From positions 21,970,501 to 22,034,500 of the forward strand of contig CM075344.1 in NCBI GenBank assembly GCA_037693485.1: a stretch of 64,000 bases of DNA, read 5' to 3'. Origin of the DNA: Kitagawia praeruptora (Eukaryota; Streptophyta; Magnoliopsida; Apiales; Apiaceae). The notes below the pieces were generated by a model. The model was not told the DNA's origin. It made no database searches and saw only the letters and a program-made list of their open reading frames with translations. A program made the translations under genes and the position numbers. The first letter of the stretch is position 1; every line of letters begins with the position of its first letter. Below are positions 1 through 12,113 of the stretch, one piece after another.

Positions 1-3000
1 TCTTCAAGCAATACTTCCTGTTGCATTTCTTTATCCTTTATTTGCGCTTCTAGTAACAAGTAGTCCATAGGTGGACATGACAGTCCAGAATATTTGGGGA
101 ATACAATATCTGGATCTCCCCTTAAGTCACACAAAATCCAAAACAAAATAGGATGAGTAATGCTAACTTTGTAGAGTCTAGAATTTAGCCCAGTAGATTT
201 ATTTATTATTTTTTTTATAAATTCCAATAAGGAAATAAGTATCCCTTTCTATGACCATTGATGGACAGCATCCTACTTGACATCTACAAAAATAATACGG
301 TGCCTGTGACTATAGTTTGCTGCTGAAGACCAGTGATTTATCCATATCACCTTATGTTTAACTTTTCTTTAAAACAGCTTTTGTTTCAATGTACTTGACT
401 GCTTGTACAGAATCATGCCATGAAAGAACACTAATTCATTATTATTTCCATGCAACATTGGCTTACGGAAGACACATGGAATCGATACATTTTAAGAAAT
501 TATCCATAACACAAATTCAATTTAAAAAAAACTTGTTTTATAATTTTCCACATATTTTAAAATTAGTAATATGACCACTAGTAACAAGAAAACTGTAAAC
601 CAATGGGTCACAGTTACTATTCACAGTGTTAACTTGTATACCTTTTAGAGTTGAAAAGGGACAGATATTTCAATATGGAATTATAGAATAGTCATTTTGC
701 AATTAAATAAGCTCTTACTTGTAACTAACGATATTTTTATCTTTAACCCCAATTATTCCACCATCCAGGGATATGGCTCCATCAGTCATGTAGGGTAGAG
801 CATGCTGCATATCTTCCTCACTTCTATAAACCTGCATTTTTGAGAAGAGACTATAGAAAAGGGTTTCCCTAAGGCCATTGACTCTGGGCGTGAAAGAGAA
901 TTGCTTTGTCACATCGATAAAGATCATATTCACAGCAAACCCAAGAAAGCCACGTGGAACTCCTCCACCTGGTAATCTTGGCTTCGGAAGATCAAGTCTC
1001 CTCTGTGGATCATCAGCTATAAACCCACCAACATATGGACTGCATGCATGCCAAGGGCCCAGGTATATGAGAGAGAACAAAATAGAATTGTGTGGTGTGT
1101 GGATGGTGAGACCCAAAAGGAACAAGGTAAAAGGTCAGAAGAGAATACGCTACATACCTAAGCCTTTCCAGACAAATGACAGGAAATTGCTCATTTGTTG
1201 TTTGTCCAATGGCTTCACCAACTTTATGAGTTTCCATATTCGTATTTATCAAGCCTTCACTGACACGGTACTCCAAATCTTTAGCACTCTTAATGGTGTC
1301 GCAGACAACAGCCATCATAATATTCTTCCCCAGGAACTCTGACAGAAGCCTAGCTCAAAATAATATACAGTTGTTTTAACATTCAAATGTCGACGAGATA
1401 AAAGAAGAAAGGTATGACTGGCATAAGGTCACAACCGAAAAATAAAGGCCCTTTATTAAAAATTCCCAATATTTTACAATCTGATTATCAAATAAAACGA
1501 CGAGTTCTATAGGGCTTCCCCAGACTATTTTTATTGGTCCAAACGTAAAAATAATCAATTGGTTATTTTGTGTAAAAATTTAATCAACATTGTTAATCTG
1601 ATATAATACATTTCATCAGGGTACTAACAGTACCTTTTTCAACCTTTCATATCCTCTCTTTTTTGTGGGGAGGGTAGTGCGCGATTATCTATCAGCATCA
1701 ACTCACCCAATAAATCAAACTTACTGGTCATTGGACTACATTAATGCAGGGCATTACCAAACCACATTTTACAAGACTCCTCCCCAATAAGCAAATGTTA
1801 GAGATTTGTTTAAAATAAAACATTGTGCAACAGAAATTAGATATCTTTCAAAACTCAAATGTAATAAAAACGAGCAGGCTAAATCACCCAACATGTATGG
1901 AGCCAAAAATGGGAAATGATATTTCATCTTGCAAACCTCTAAACCACTACATCCCTCCACAAGCCACAATCACAAATATAATGGATAAATTAATGACTTT
2001 TGAGAACAGTATCAACTGTTTCCGGGTCAGAATAATTGAATTGGAATATATTTGCTACAAAACCAGAGGAATTTAAAACATTGCACATAAGAAATGGCAA
2101 ACTAGCAAAGGATACAGTTATTGAGACTGAAAATTATCATATATTAAAACAAAAATAAAAATCATACTAACCTGCTAATGTTACCATCATCCACCTTTCC
2201 AAGTGTTGCGACAAATCCAATAACACCAAGATTTTTTGGGTCCAGAGAAGCCTTGTTACTAAGGCTACTTGTCAGCTCATATAAAGAACTAGCAGCTGAA
2301 TTCATGTGCTTTCGTATCTTTTGAAATGTTTCTTTTTCACTTACAACATTGGAAATGTATCCTCTCTCGATCATTGGACTACGTCTTCCATGAAACTTGT
2401 CACGAGTAGCTGAGAGTGCATATTAGTGGAGTTCATATAGAAAGAATGATTAATATGGAAACATGACTGCCAAACAAAGCTTCAACATTCATTGAAGTTG
2501 AAAAGATTTGGGCTCTAAACTTACTAATGTTTTTTATAAAGAACTTTCCTGTAGATATAAAAGTATAGTTTTACTCTAATTATTCTTTAAAGAATATTGC
2601 TTCATTCTGCTTATAGTATAAAAATATCAAAATATATGGTCATGACAATCTGGTGATTATTCAGAAGATAAATAATGATAAGTATAATCAGACGTACATA
2701 GACATAGGTAACTACAGGTAGAAATGCATGAAGTTCCAGCTAGTAATATTATTCAAGTCAATAATGCCACCTATTCCTTTTAAAAACCAAAAACCTTCAA
2801 TTGAATTGATAATGTGTGAAGAGTTCTATTCTTCATTTCACAATTCATGACATGACGGGAATATGTTTTACCAGACAATATAAATTAGCAACATAACATA
2901 CCTCGGAGATTTTCAGTGGCACAGTACAGTCCATTTTTCTCTCTCTCCAAGGACTTTTTTTTGTCTTTATATCTTTTGATTACTAAATCCAGTTTTGGAA

Positions 3001-4264
3001 GATCATCTTTGAATTTCTGTTACATAAAAAGAAATGAAGCATTTAATAACTTGTGTTTATATATATGTAAATGTAAATCCATCTATGCCAGCCTACAAAA
3101 TCCATGTTCATAGAATAGAAATGACTCATATATTCCATTTATATAATATTCGTAATAAACATTTATCTAATAACATGACCAGATACATAAGCGAATATCA
3201 CTGCAACTGTGAGATCTTTGATGACCTTGCTAGTATTTACAACTACCTGTGCTTGTAAAACTGCTTCATTTCTCACAGGTGCTGCTGAATTTTGGGCAGA
3301 TGAGACGTTTGTCTGAACTGACTGCACAAAAATATTCATCAAGCATCATAATTTAAACCATAAGTAGATGCGCAATTAACATAAATCATACAAGTACTAA
3401 TCTCTACTTGCAAAGGTAAATAAATTAAAATCTGTGAAACTATAATATCATTCAATTAAAGAACACATGGTCACAATAGAGATCCTACTCCTACAAGATA
3501 CATGCCAATGCAATACTCGGTTAAGCCAGAGAGTTGAGAACTAGATGAGCACTGATTTAAAGATATTGTAACAACCTTCTCCTCCTCCCGCACAATCTTT
3601 GCTCGGAAATATAACAATAACATTCAAAATGCAACCATATTACTCTAAAATCACCGGTGTCAAAAAAGTTTAACAGTCAGCACTATACATAATAAAGAAA
3701 AAGTGTAAAATAAATGCAAAATAAGTCTGTAAATCTATTGAAAACTAACTATTCACACTCTAATCAATTAAGCACAAGAAATAATTGCCAAAATCAAAAC
3801 TCCCTGAAACTGAGCTTAAGATGGAAACAAACATAGCAATAAGTTGAAGAGGCAATAACGAGAATGATAACAGGATCAACTTTCCTAAAAATACGAGTCA
3901 AGCAGATTTCAGACATGTTAATTGCTCGATCGAGGTCTTTATTAAAAATGATAGCTGGATCAACTTACCAAATACTATGAGTTAATCAAACTTACAACAT
4001 GTAATTATGCTTCAGTGAGGGCCAGGATGAACTTACCTCATACTACAAGGCAAACTAACTTAAGCTATGTAATTGTGCAGGATCTGAGTGCTTTACTACT
4101 GAAAGATCTAATTATAGTTGAGAGTTTTGTGTATCTAGATTAATGTTGATATACAAAAAATGTGAGTCGGATATAAATGGCAAACAAAGAAGCACAAACA
4201 AACATCGAATCCAGCTCTTATAAGCCCCAATATAGAACAAAGAATGTACCTGAATATGATTCAT
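1..4264 (-). CDS. DMS3: DMS3-like SMC-hinge protein of RNA-directed DNA methylation (3' part outside window)
   Basis: In the family, DMS3 works with DRD1 and RDM1 in the nuclear DDR complex that brings RNA polymerase V to chromatin for siRNA-guided DNA methylation. Seven exons with GT..AG borders keep one open frame: 4250-4264 (starts MNHIQ), 3247-3321, 2902-3016, 2172-2409, 1158-1349, 719-1039, and 120 running off position 1. They encode about 358 residues; Arabidopsis DMS3 is about 420. Exon 3 is a charged, coiled-coil-like stretch. Exons 4-6 form the SMC-hinge-like core, with 'MMAVVC', 'ADDPQRRLDLPKP', 'GFLGFAVNMI', 'GLRETLFY' and 'GAISLDGGII', all typical of DMS3 and its relative GMI1. 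The N-terminal 'APVRNE' resembles DMS3 ('SPVARNE') rather than GMI1. No stop or frameshift is seen. The start follows a TATA box by about 100 bp. Introns of 118-928 bp fill the rest. Splice sites were assigned by eye. Confidence 0.88.
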
Positions 4265-4360
4265 GCTTACTGCAAAGGTAGGTATAATAGTACTAGAGAA
4301 ATTCTAACACGAGAAAAAAAAGGGAAAGAGATATGAGTTGCGGCGACACTTTTCTTGGCC

Positions 4361-4368
4361 TTATATAG
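4361..4368 (-). promoter_or_regulatory. TATA box of the DMS3-like gene
   Basis: Minus-strand CTATATAA lies about 97 bp upstream of the start codon at 4264, leaving room for a 5' UTR of about 60 nt. Confidence 0.55.
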
Positions 4369-5178
4369 CATTCAGACCCTATGTTTATACATTGTACAAC
4401 AGAAACCCTAATTTCAATAAAATTACAATATTAACCTTATACTTTTCATAGCTAAATTGATCCTTGGCCAAATTGGAAAATATCAATCACGAGTGAGAAG
4501 GGTAAAACGGGAATATTCATTTTATTCGGCAAATGAATGGGTTGCAAGACAAAAATATACAACTATTGACATTGCAATATAGGGCTGCAAACGAATTACG
4601 AACAAAGCTCGAGCTATGGCTTGGTTCGTTTGTTAATCGAGCTCGAGTTTGAACATAATGCTGAGTTAGTAATCGAGCTTAAGCTGAGATATATGCTTGT
4701 TTGGTTCGAACTCGGCTCTTTAGATCGAGAATCTCGACTTGACCCTTTTAGCTTGAATAAATTTATGTCACTTATAAAAATCCTGAACCTGAATAATTCA
4801 AATTTGTTTTATTTAAACTCATATTTCAATTTATCATTATATAAATACCATGCTATCATTACATTGGTCTATTTTATACAGTAAAATATCGCATCATCAA
4901 GATTCAACATAACATTTTCAAAAACAAACTAGTTCGGCCTAGAGGGTTTAGATGTTCAAAAGGAAAACGAAGTCACTACTATTTATTAAATTTGGGTTGG
5001 GCTAAATTTTCAGAGTGGATTTAGCTATATTTTATGAATTAGGTTGGATTGGGATAAAAAGAAAAAAAAATTGTTCCCAAAAAACAACTTGACTAGACAA
5101 CATATTATGAATTTGGGTTGGGTTTACAACGTTGATGGGTAGGGGGTAGATTAGGATTTGATAATACTCCTTTCGTAA
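4369..5178. other. Intergenic region with a decayed repeat
   Basis: No gene seen. From about 4580, 'gggctgcaaacga' followed by repeated 'cgagct' motifs resembles the edge of a hAT-type non-autonomous element, but the matching right end is not found. The short reading frames here have no recognisable product. Confidence 0.35.
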
Positions 5179-5553
5179 GAGCATACGAACCAATACAAAT
5201 ATATAGTTGATTCGTTAGACGGATCAACGGATTGGCAGAGTTTAGTAATGCAGCAATACTTTATTGGTCCATCAATAAAATTGAAGTCCATCAAATCGTT
5301 AACAGCTTCGTCAAAAATTGATGGACTAATTGACGGTTTGACGGCCATCAATTTGATTAACAGACTAATAAACAACGGTTGCTACATTGCTAAAAGTCCA
5401 TCAATTCATTGATTCGTTGGACGGATAAACTATTTTGATTTGTAACTGTTGCATAAAAAACAACAAAATAGTTATTTTTTTTAATAACAAAATACTCCGT
5501 CAAGTTAATTGACGAATCAACGAATTGACGGGGTTTGATGGGTGCGGATGCTC
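5179..5553. mobile_element. MITE with GAGCAT termini
   Basis: Ends are GAGCATACGAACC and, inverted, GAGCATCCGCACCC. Inside, further inverted stretches are built on 'gattcgttagacggat' and 'gacgaatcaacg'. The flanking trinucleotides (taa left, caa right) match only partly, so a PIF/Harbinger origin is likely but not shown. Confidence 0.5.
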
Positions 5554-5554
5554 C

Positions 5555-5806
5555 AAGAGAAAATGATTTCACAACGATATATCAATTTTATAATAATAAT
5601 CTCTGAATAGATTACAAGCCAATAGTCCTATATATAATAACCCAAAGTGCTTTCCTAATACAAATAAAACTCTAATATAATAAGAGAATATTGTCCAAAA
5701 TTATCTTATAACCAGTAAAAAAACAAATCAAATGGGCATCTACAGCCTCCTATATTGTTCCCAAATACTTTCATTGGGCTTTTTTACCCATTGTCTTGCA
5801 TTAATT
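5555..5806 (-). repeat. LTR-like repeat, left copy (gypsy remnant)
   Basis: This segment matches 7793-8486 in the same orientation once a 433-bp insertion there is removed. Shared text includes 'aaataaaactctaatata' and 'cctaatacaaa'. Together the copies bracket a minus-strand Ty3/gypsy gag-protease remnant, so they are probably its two LTRs. Clean TG..CA ends are not visible. Confidence 0.5.
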
Positions 5807-6600
5807 CTCCTTCGCTGAAAAGAACTTGACGTGTCGAGTTAATAAAATCAGAAGAAGCACGAGAGAGCACCAAAGATTGTTGTACAAATGGCATGTGAAA
5901 ACGAGCACTCATTATGTCATCGACCATTCTTGACAACCGTAAATGTGTTGGCACGTGCAACATGATGAGCATCTCGATCAACAAGCCATGGACGCCCCAA
6001 AATGACAACATAAAGCTTCAATGGAAAAACATCACACATCACCGCATCATTAAACCTCTCAACTGAAAATGTCACCAAACACCTTTCTCGACACGCAATT
6101 TCGTATCATCTATCCATGTTATATCATAAGGTTCAGGATGCAGTTCCACTTTTAATCCCAACTTACGAACCACCTCCTTAGATATCACATTAGTGTAACT
6201 CCTGTTATCAATGACAAGAAAGCACTATTTACAAGCACATGTAAATCTAGTTTGGCATATTTGTTGGCATACGAGAAGGACACTCAAACATCTTATGCCC
6301 ATTTCCTTGACAATTAAAATATTAGTAACACTCAAACTATAAAACTATCGAGTGTATTCTCCAATAGACTTGTTTCCTCAATGAACTGAAGTGAAGCACG
6401 TTGTTTATAATCTACAGGCTTAAATTGTCGAACCAAAGCGGCTCTCATGTCTTCCCATCTTGCCACATGTTTATTCCAATATTTCTGGTATTGTTCCCAC
6501 CAAATAGAGCAATTCCTCTTAATTTCGCAGCAATAAAACCACTTTTTTGCCCTCGGCCAAATTATACCACCGAAAGAAGTTGTTAACACTATGTAGCCAA
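5807..6600 (-). pseudogene. Ty3/gypsy gag-protease remnant
   Basis: Read on the minus strand, a gag segment at 6589-6332 ('WWEQYQKYWNKHVARWEDM', 'LVRQFKP') is followed near 6320-6268 by a zinc-knuckle-like 'NCQGNGHKMFEC'. Next come protease-region motifs 'VIDNRSYTNVISKEVVRKLG' (about 6240-6180) and 'VILGRPWLVDRDAHH' (about 6010-5965). Several stops and frameshifts separate the pieces. Reverse transcriptase, RNase H and integrase are absent, so the element is internally deleted as well as mutated. The order right to left (LTR, gag, protease, LTR) fits one decayed copy. Confidence 0.7.
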
Positions 6601-7336
6601 TCTAGGAATACATATGGTTCTTGATCTCCACGAAACTCAGGAATGTCAAGTTTCACTGTATTTATTCTTTGTTTTGGGACATTAGGCTGAGGCTACAATT
6701 GAGGTTGTGGTTGAATACCAGTTAACTACATATAGAAGGTTATCGGTAATTAACTTAGGTAATGCTTTTACATCTCGCATCTCTAAAGTCAAACCTTCAA
6801 TTTTATCCTCAACATATTGTAATCTCGCATTATTTTCTTCAATATGTTCATTGTTCATTGAGTCGACTGTTTACTTCACCGGCACTAACCATTTTGTAAT
6901 ATTAAAGGTTGGTCTGCAATTTTGAAAACTTTCAGGGGGTTTTCTGCAGCTATCAGAAAGTTCAGGGTGTTCAGCAGTTTTCACAAAGTTCAGGGCTGTG
7001 TGTAATTTTCTGGAAGGGTAGGGCTTGTTTTGTAGTTTTCTGGGCAGTTAATCTCGTGTATATTGACACAGTAAGCACGTATTTGAGTATATCCACAAAA
7101 CCAAAAAGCATTTGATGTCCAGACAACTCAACAATCAAAGGTGAGGAAAGGGAAGCGAATATGGAAGATGGTTGCAGCGGCTATATAATATGCAAGTACG
7201 AAGATGTATGTAAAATGCTCAGTAAAAGGTATGACAGATATGTATATACAATATTGACATTGGTTGGCTGGAATTTAATTGTATCCTAGTGTGGCTAGGG
7301 TTTACTGAGAATTGGTGATTGAAGATGGCTGGTTGC
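6601..7336. other. Non-coding remainder of the gypsy element
   Basis: No conserved protein is seen. Around 6930-7000 are repeated 'gttcagg' phrases of the kind found in gypsy untranslated leaders. Small reading frames here have no recognisable product. Confidence 0.3.
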
Positions 7337-7703
7337 GAGGAAGCACGGACAAGGCAAAACAGATGTCGTATGCGTGTCGGACACGGCACCGACACGGCGA
7401 CACGCCAACATATACATACCTCTCTCCATATATATATATATATATATATATAACACGCAAAATCAATATATATACATAATCCAATTCCAATATATTACTA
7501 CATACATCTATAAATATATACTCATTGTAAAAGAAACTTTATTATTATTATGAATGAAGTTGTTCAATATTTGACATATAAAAATCATACATTTTTATTA
7601 TTATTATTTTTTTTTGCCATGTCCTGTATCCAGGACTCTTTGATGATTGGCGAATCCCCGTGTCCCGTATCCCGTGTCGCCGCACCCGAGTCGGTGCTTC
7701 CTA
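7337..7703. mobile_element. hAT-like MITE nested in the gypsy remnant
   Basis: Ends are GAGGAAGCACGG and, inverted, TAGGAAGCACCG. Next to both lie inverted 'cgacacggcgacacg'-type subterminal repeats. 'ggttg' occurs just outside each end, but an exact 8-bp target duplication is not clear. A (TA)n microsatellite is at 7428-7452. Confidence 0.55.
7428..7452. repeat. (TA)n microsatellite
   Basis: A run of about 12 TA dinucleotides inside the 7337-7703 MITE. Confidence 0.8.
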
Positions 7704-7792
7704 AACGGTTGTTTGGTTGGGTTTAAGGGCTGGAAATTGGCTTGATAGGGGAGGGGGGAGGGACTGATTAGGGTACGACAATTCTCATATCG

Positions 7793-8486
7793 TAAGAGAA
7801 AGTGATTTCACAATGATAATCAATTCCAATAATAATAATCTCTAAATAGATTACATTTACAAGCCAATGTCCTAATATAATAACCTAAAGTACTTTCCTA
7901 ATACAAATAAAACTCTAATATAATAAGAGAATAATGTCCTAACAAAATTATAACCAACAGTAACTAATTAGACCAGGCAAAATGGGTGGGTCGTGTCGTT
8001 TCGTGTACTTTCGTGTTTCGTGTATTTTGGGTGCTAACACGACACGGTAAAAAAAACGAAACGACACGAGATGAAGTCATGTACTAGTCGTTTTAACGAA
8101 ATGAATTACACGAATTTTACACGAACTGTACACGAAGTACATGAAATTTGTATATTGTGTATATAAATTTTTTATGATAAAATGTATGTTACAAAATTGA
8201 ACATAAATTTTAAATTATGTTAAAAAATATTTTATTTATTTATTTATTTTGTGTACTTCGTGTCGTGTCGTGTACTTTAAGGGTAAACCCAAAATCGACA
8301 CTAAATCTAGGTCGTGTACTTCCGTTTCGTGTACTAAAAATGCAAACCCAAACACTAAATTTTTGTGTCGTTTCGTGTCGTGTGGAAAATTTCCGGGTCT
8401 AAAACTAATCAAAATGGGCTTCCACAACCACTTTTATTGTTCCTAAATACTTTCTTTGGGCTTTTTAACTCGTTGTCCTGCATCAA
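7793..8486 (-). repeat. LTR-like repeat, right copy, split by a hAT MITE
   Basis: Second copy of the 5555-5806 repeat. Homology runs from 'aagagaaagtgatttc' to 'gttgtcctgcat' and is interrupted between about 7961 and 8409 by the inserted MITE. For the minus-strand gypsy remnant this is the 5' LTR position. Confidence 0.5.
7969..8401. mobile_element. Non-autonomous hAT element (433 bp)
   Basis: Terminal inverted repeats are TAGACCAGG on the left and, inverted, TAGACCCGG on the right. The flanks are 'taactaat' and 'aaactaat', an 8-bp target duplication with one mismatch as expected for hAT. Subterminal arrays of 'gtgtcgtgtcgtgtac' and its complement line both ends. Comparison with the intact copy at 5555-5806 shows a clean insertion. 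Confidence 0.75.
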
Positions 8487-9094
8487 ATGTTAACTTCAAA
8501 TCCAGGGGACGTCTACTTTTTTAAGGCAATGTCCGACATGGATCACAATAAATTATCAACATGCGAAGATATTGGTTTCTAACTGTGATTGCTTAATAAA
8601 GAGGAGTTGCACCATAGCAACGCACGTGCAGATTATCAATGCACAAAAAAGAATAAAATAATACACACTAAGAAGTAAATTCAATAGAGTTTTCTAATTA
8701 TAGATTTTAGCATGCCGGAAGTTGCAACCGCATAGGCAGTTACGACAAAAGCAACCTTCGAGTATGATTTTAAGGTTTCAATTGTTGAACGCACAACCAG
8801 AGAGAAGTATAGTAGCCAGACTGTTTGGACATATCTAATAATAGTGAGCTGGCAGATATGTACACACGCATGGTTGGCTCATGGGTGTGCTTTGTTTAGA
8901 AAAGAAACAACAACTCTAATACAGATTAGCGCTTAAAAGTTAGAACGCTGACACCCTGGTAGATGGTTTTATAGTTATCCACCCCTAGTCAGTGATGTGT
9001 GTGTTGGCTAGGATTACTAAGTCTTGTGCACCTAGGAGGGCAGCATTAGATTCCATAAAAGATTAGACTACTTATCAAAGTATTCAGTTTCTTG
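8487..9094. other. No recognisable feature
   Basis: No gene, RNA or clear element end is visible. The position next to a gypsy integrase scrap suggests retrotransposon debris. Confidence 0.3.
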
Positions 9095-9503
9095 CAACTT
9101 CCAGTGTTTTAGACAGAATAGGAACAGTGGCCTATAAGCTAGAGTGTTACAAAATGCTGGGAAAATTCCAAATTTTCGCATCTATAAATTGAAAAGCTTT
9201 CCACAAAAGGTTCCACTGTTCACAAAAACTTACCAGGGCTTACAAAGCAAAAACATGATAGCCTTGCAAAAGAACAAGCCTGCAGTGTGTGTCTTGACAG
9301 AGTGGTATAATGATGATCAATCCAGAACAACTTGGGAGCATGGGAGGAATCAATCGCAAAACCATCCAATAATTGACCCTTGGGTCCAAGAGCCGAGTGA
9401 AGAAAATGGAAATTCTTCACTAGTGACAGTAGGAGGAATCCCTAATGCACCGATTTGTGGGGATCAATATTACCCCAGTTTTCCTAGCATTAGTGAGGGT
9501 TAA
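9095..9503 (+). pseudogene. Ty3/gypsy integrase C-terminal remnant
   Basis: From 9106 the plus strand reads VLDRIGTVAYKLE, the conserved block after the gypsy integrase core ('GPFxVLxRIGxVAYKLELP'). A frame change follows. The stretch to 9503 contains 'SRTTWEHGRNQ', resembling the TWE part of the chromodomain. It lies on the opposite strand to the 5.5-8.5 kb remnant, so it belongs to a different element. Confidence 0.6.
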
Positions 9504-9848
9504 GGAGGTCAATTAGTTTGGTTGCGGGAGTATATTAAGTTAGGCTTTATTACTACTTCAACAGGGAGAACAAGTATTTGCTTCCTTAAAGTTTTTCCAA
9601 CTGTACCTAGCATATCATCTATAAAAATCAACAAAAAATCCGAAAAATATTTCAAATTTTGCTTCTCTCCTCTCTCAATCTAACAATGTAATACTCATTT
9701 CCTACCTCCTGTTCTACCTTTCTGTACTCTAAATTTGCAAACATTTAGTTACAACCTAAAAGACTAACAAAAACGACTAACCACCTGGTACTCTAAACCA
9801 CATCAAAAACACGAAAACAAGGCACCCTTCATATTTTTCGAAAGAAAG
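9504..9848. other. No recognisable feature
   Basis: AT-rich non-coding sequence leading into the 272-bp tandem duplication. Confidence 0.3.
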
Positions 9849-10392
9849 CACATTTCTTTCTACTAATTTTGCCAATACTTCCAACAACAGTCATCCAAAT
9901 CCCACATATCATAATCATCCAAGAATCATAAATACATAAACACATACATATATCAAACCAAACAACATTGAACAAAACTAACAAAACCAACACAAAAAAG
10001 TCTAAAGATCACCTTTTTATTGCTCTTTTATGCCCAAATTTCACTAGCCCTTCAGAGCTGTCCTTGAATGTTTTAATAAGCTGCAAAATCACTACAATAA
10101 GTGGTGAAAGTTTTGATTTTCACATTTCTTTCTACTAATTTTGCCAATACTTCCAACAACAGTCATCCAAATCCCACATATCATAATCATCCAAGAATCA
10201 TAAATACATAAACACATACATATATCAAACCAAACAACATTGAACAAAACTAACAAAACCAACACAAAAAAGTCTAAAGATCACCTTTTTATTGCTCTTT
10301 TATGCCCAAATTTCACTAGCCCTTCAGAGCTGTCCTTGAATGTTTTAATAAGCTGCAAAATCACTACAATAAGTGGTGAAAGTTTTGATTTT
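9849..10392. repeat. Tandem duplication, two 272-bp units
   Basis: Units at 9849-10120 and 10121-10392 appear identical base for base, both starting 'cacatttctttctac' and ending 'gtggtgaaagttttgatttt'. The absence of divergence means a very recent duplication or an assembly artefact. No protein is recognised. Confidence 0.85.
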
Positions 10393-10761
10393 TATCATCT
10401 TTCTTGTAATGGCCCAACAAATTCTTGGATAATCTCACTGACCCATGAGTTAATTTTCACGAAAAATGGATTTAATGGGCTTGAATTACGAAGGGGCATT
10501 GTGAATATATATGTCCTTGAACTGGTTGAAAAAAATTGTATTGGGTTAAACAGTAAAAAAAGGTTTTTCTTTTTTCTTTTTACCGAGTTCAAATTCCGGT
10601 CATCTCATCGGGTGTGACGTGTGTATATTTTTGATTCACAGCGTAATACGACTATACGAGAGTTGCGAAATTACGGTGGGATTCCTGGTGTGTATGTTTA
10701 AGTATCAAAAAAAAATTATGAAATTAACTAATTTTTTTTATTATATGACATAAATAAGTTA
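10393..10761. other. No recognisable feature
   Basis: Short open frames are present on both strands without a recognisable product. The segment ends at the target duplication of the adjoining MITE. Confidence 0.3.
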
Positions 10762-10940
10762 GAGAGTAGGGAACCTGAGATATATCTCAGGTAACTTCCC
10801 TGAAATACACATCTTTTATATGCAAAAATAGGATGGACTAGGATTTTTTAATTGGCCCTGCGGGCTCAATAGAATTTAAAGGTATTTTGCATGTATCTCA
10901 GGAAAAATTACCTGAGATACATCTCAGGATCCTTTTTCTC
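10762..10940. mobile_element. Mutator-like MITE, copy A (179 bp)
   Basis: Bounded by perfect 9-bp target duplications 'aataagtta' (10753-10761 and 10941-10949), the size typical of Mutator-like elements. It starts GAGAGTAGGGAACC and ends GGATCCTTTTTCTC. Each end carries a small palindrome built on 'cctgagatatatctcagg'. A related copy lies at 53262-53452. Confidence 0.8.
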
Positions 10941-11689
10941 AATAAGTTATAAATGTTATCGTGATATTTCTAGAAAATGAAGAATTTTAGTTAAAAAGTA
11001 TAAAAATATGATATAAAAAGATAATCAGTTATTTATTAGTAATTATAATAACATTATTTAATTTTATTAAATAAAATCGTCTGTGATATAATTTGAAAAA
11101 ATAGATTTTAGTTAGAAAAAATAGAAAAATTAATGTGTTTTAGCTAAAAAAGATAATTGATTAGTTAATAGTAATTATAATATAATTATTTTATTTTATT
11201 AAATAAAGTTGGCCGTAATGTTTTTAGAAAAATAGAAATTTTAGTTAGATGAAATATAAATGATATTATTTATTAGTGATTAAAAATTGAAAAAAATAAT
11301 ATGTTTAACCTGAAAAAAAAAATTGATTAGTTATTTGGAAGGAAAACAAGGATAATTAAGTAAAAATACGAAGTGACCGATGATCAAACTTTTATTGTTT
11401 CATCTTTTATAATATAGTGTATAGATAGATTTTTATTTATAGTATAAAATGTATATATTTGTTGAAAAAAAATAAGAAATTACAAATTAATGTAGATATT
11501 AATATAATGTAAAAATCACTTATGTCGAATGATTATTTTTAAATTCTTTAATCTCTTAAATTGTGAGTGAAGTATACAAGTATAGTTCGAGCATGCCGAC
11601 GGCAAATATGAAAATTTGAACAATCTACCAGAACAGAAATCCAAGAATAATTTAAAATCTACCAGAACAGAAATCCAAGAATATTTTTG
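10941..11689. repeat. AT-rich dispersed repeat
   Basis: Phrases such as 'gaaaaaatagattttagtta' and 'gattagttaatagtaatta' recur at 55.26-55.76 kb and 61.59-62.0 kb, so this is a dispersed non-coding family. A 34-bp near-tandem duplication ('ctaccagaacagaaatcc') is at about 11625-11690. No gene. Confidence 0.5.
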
Positions 11690-11880
11690 CCGAACTATGT
11701 ATAAAATTCCAACTTAAAAGCTTCCTCAAAAGCCAAGGCCTCAGCTAGTGTAGGATACTAGGATCTAGTAAACCTTTGTTCAGAATCTTCATTGCCTCCC
11801 ACTACATTACCTTTCGTTATTTCTCGCGATCATACCAATACCAGTGCATTGTTCTTCTTAAAATCTGGTTGCGACAATGT
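11690..11880 (-). pseudogene. Possible RNase H-type (RVT_3) fragment
   Basis: The minus strand contains 'GMIARNNE' and 'EALAFEEAFKLEFYT' in shifting frames, resembling the RNase H-like domain of plant non-LTR retrotransposon-derived proteins. Frameshifts and stops break it. Assignment is tentative. Confidence 0.35.
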
Positions 11881-12113
11881 TCACTTTGATCGTATATCCA
11901 ACTGGTTTAATCCGTAGTTCTATTCCATCATCAGTAGTAGTGTAGAAAATATGTGTTGAAACCCAATCCCCTGAGGTTTCTTCCATTGATCAATTCTGAC
12001 TCTAGCTTTGCTTACCCACCTCTTTGCAAGAACTACGTTTCTGCTGCTATACCTTCTCATTAATTTCTAGCGCACCAATTTGCCCAACATAACATTACAC
12101 CATGTATGCGCAA

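Noticed and set aside
878..1342. 154-codon plus-strand frame over the DMS3-like exons
   Set aside because: It is the antisense shadow of exons on the minus strand that match a known protein with splice sites.
6332..6589. Treating the 85-codon minus-strand frame as a host gene
   Set aside because: Its composition and neighbours (zinc knuckle, protease-like block, LTR-like repeats) identify it as gypsy gag.
8217..8446. Overlapping 60-65-codon frames
   Set aside because: They fall inside the hAT element's 'gtgtcgtgtcg' repeats and are low-complexity by-products.
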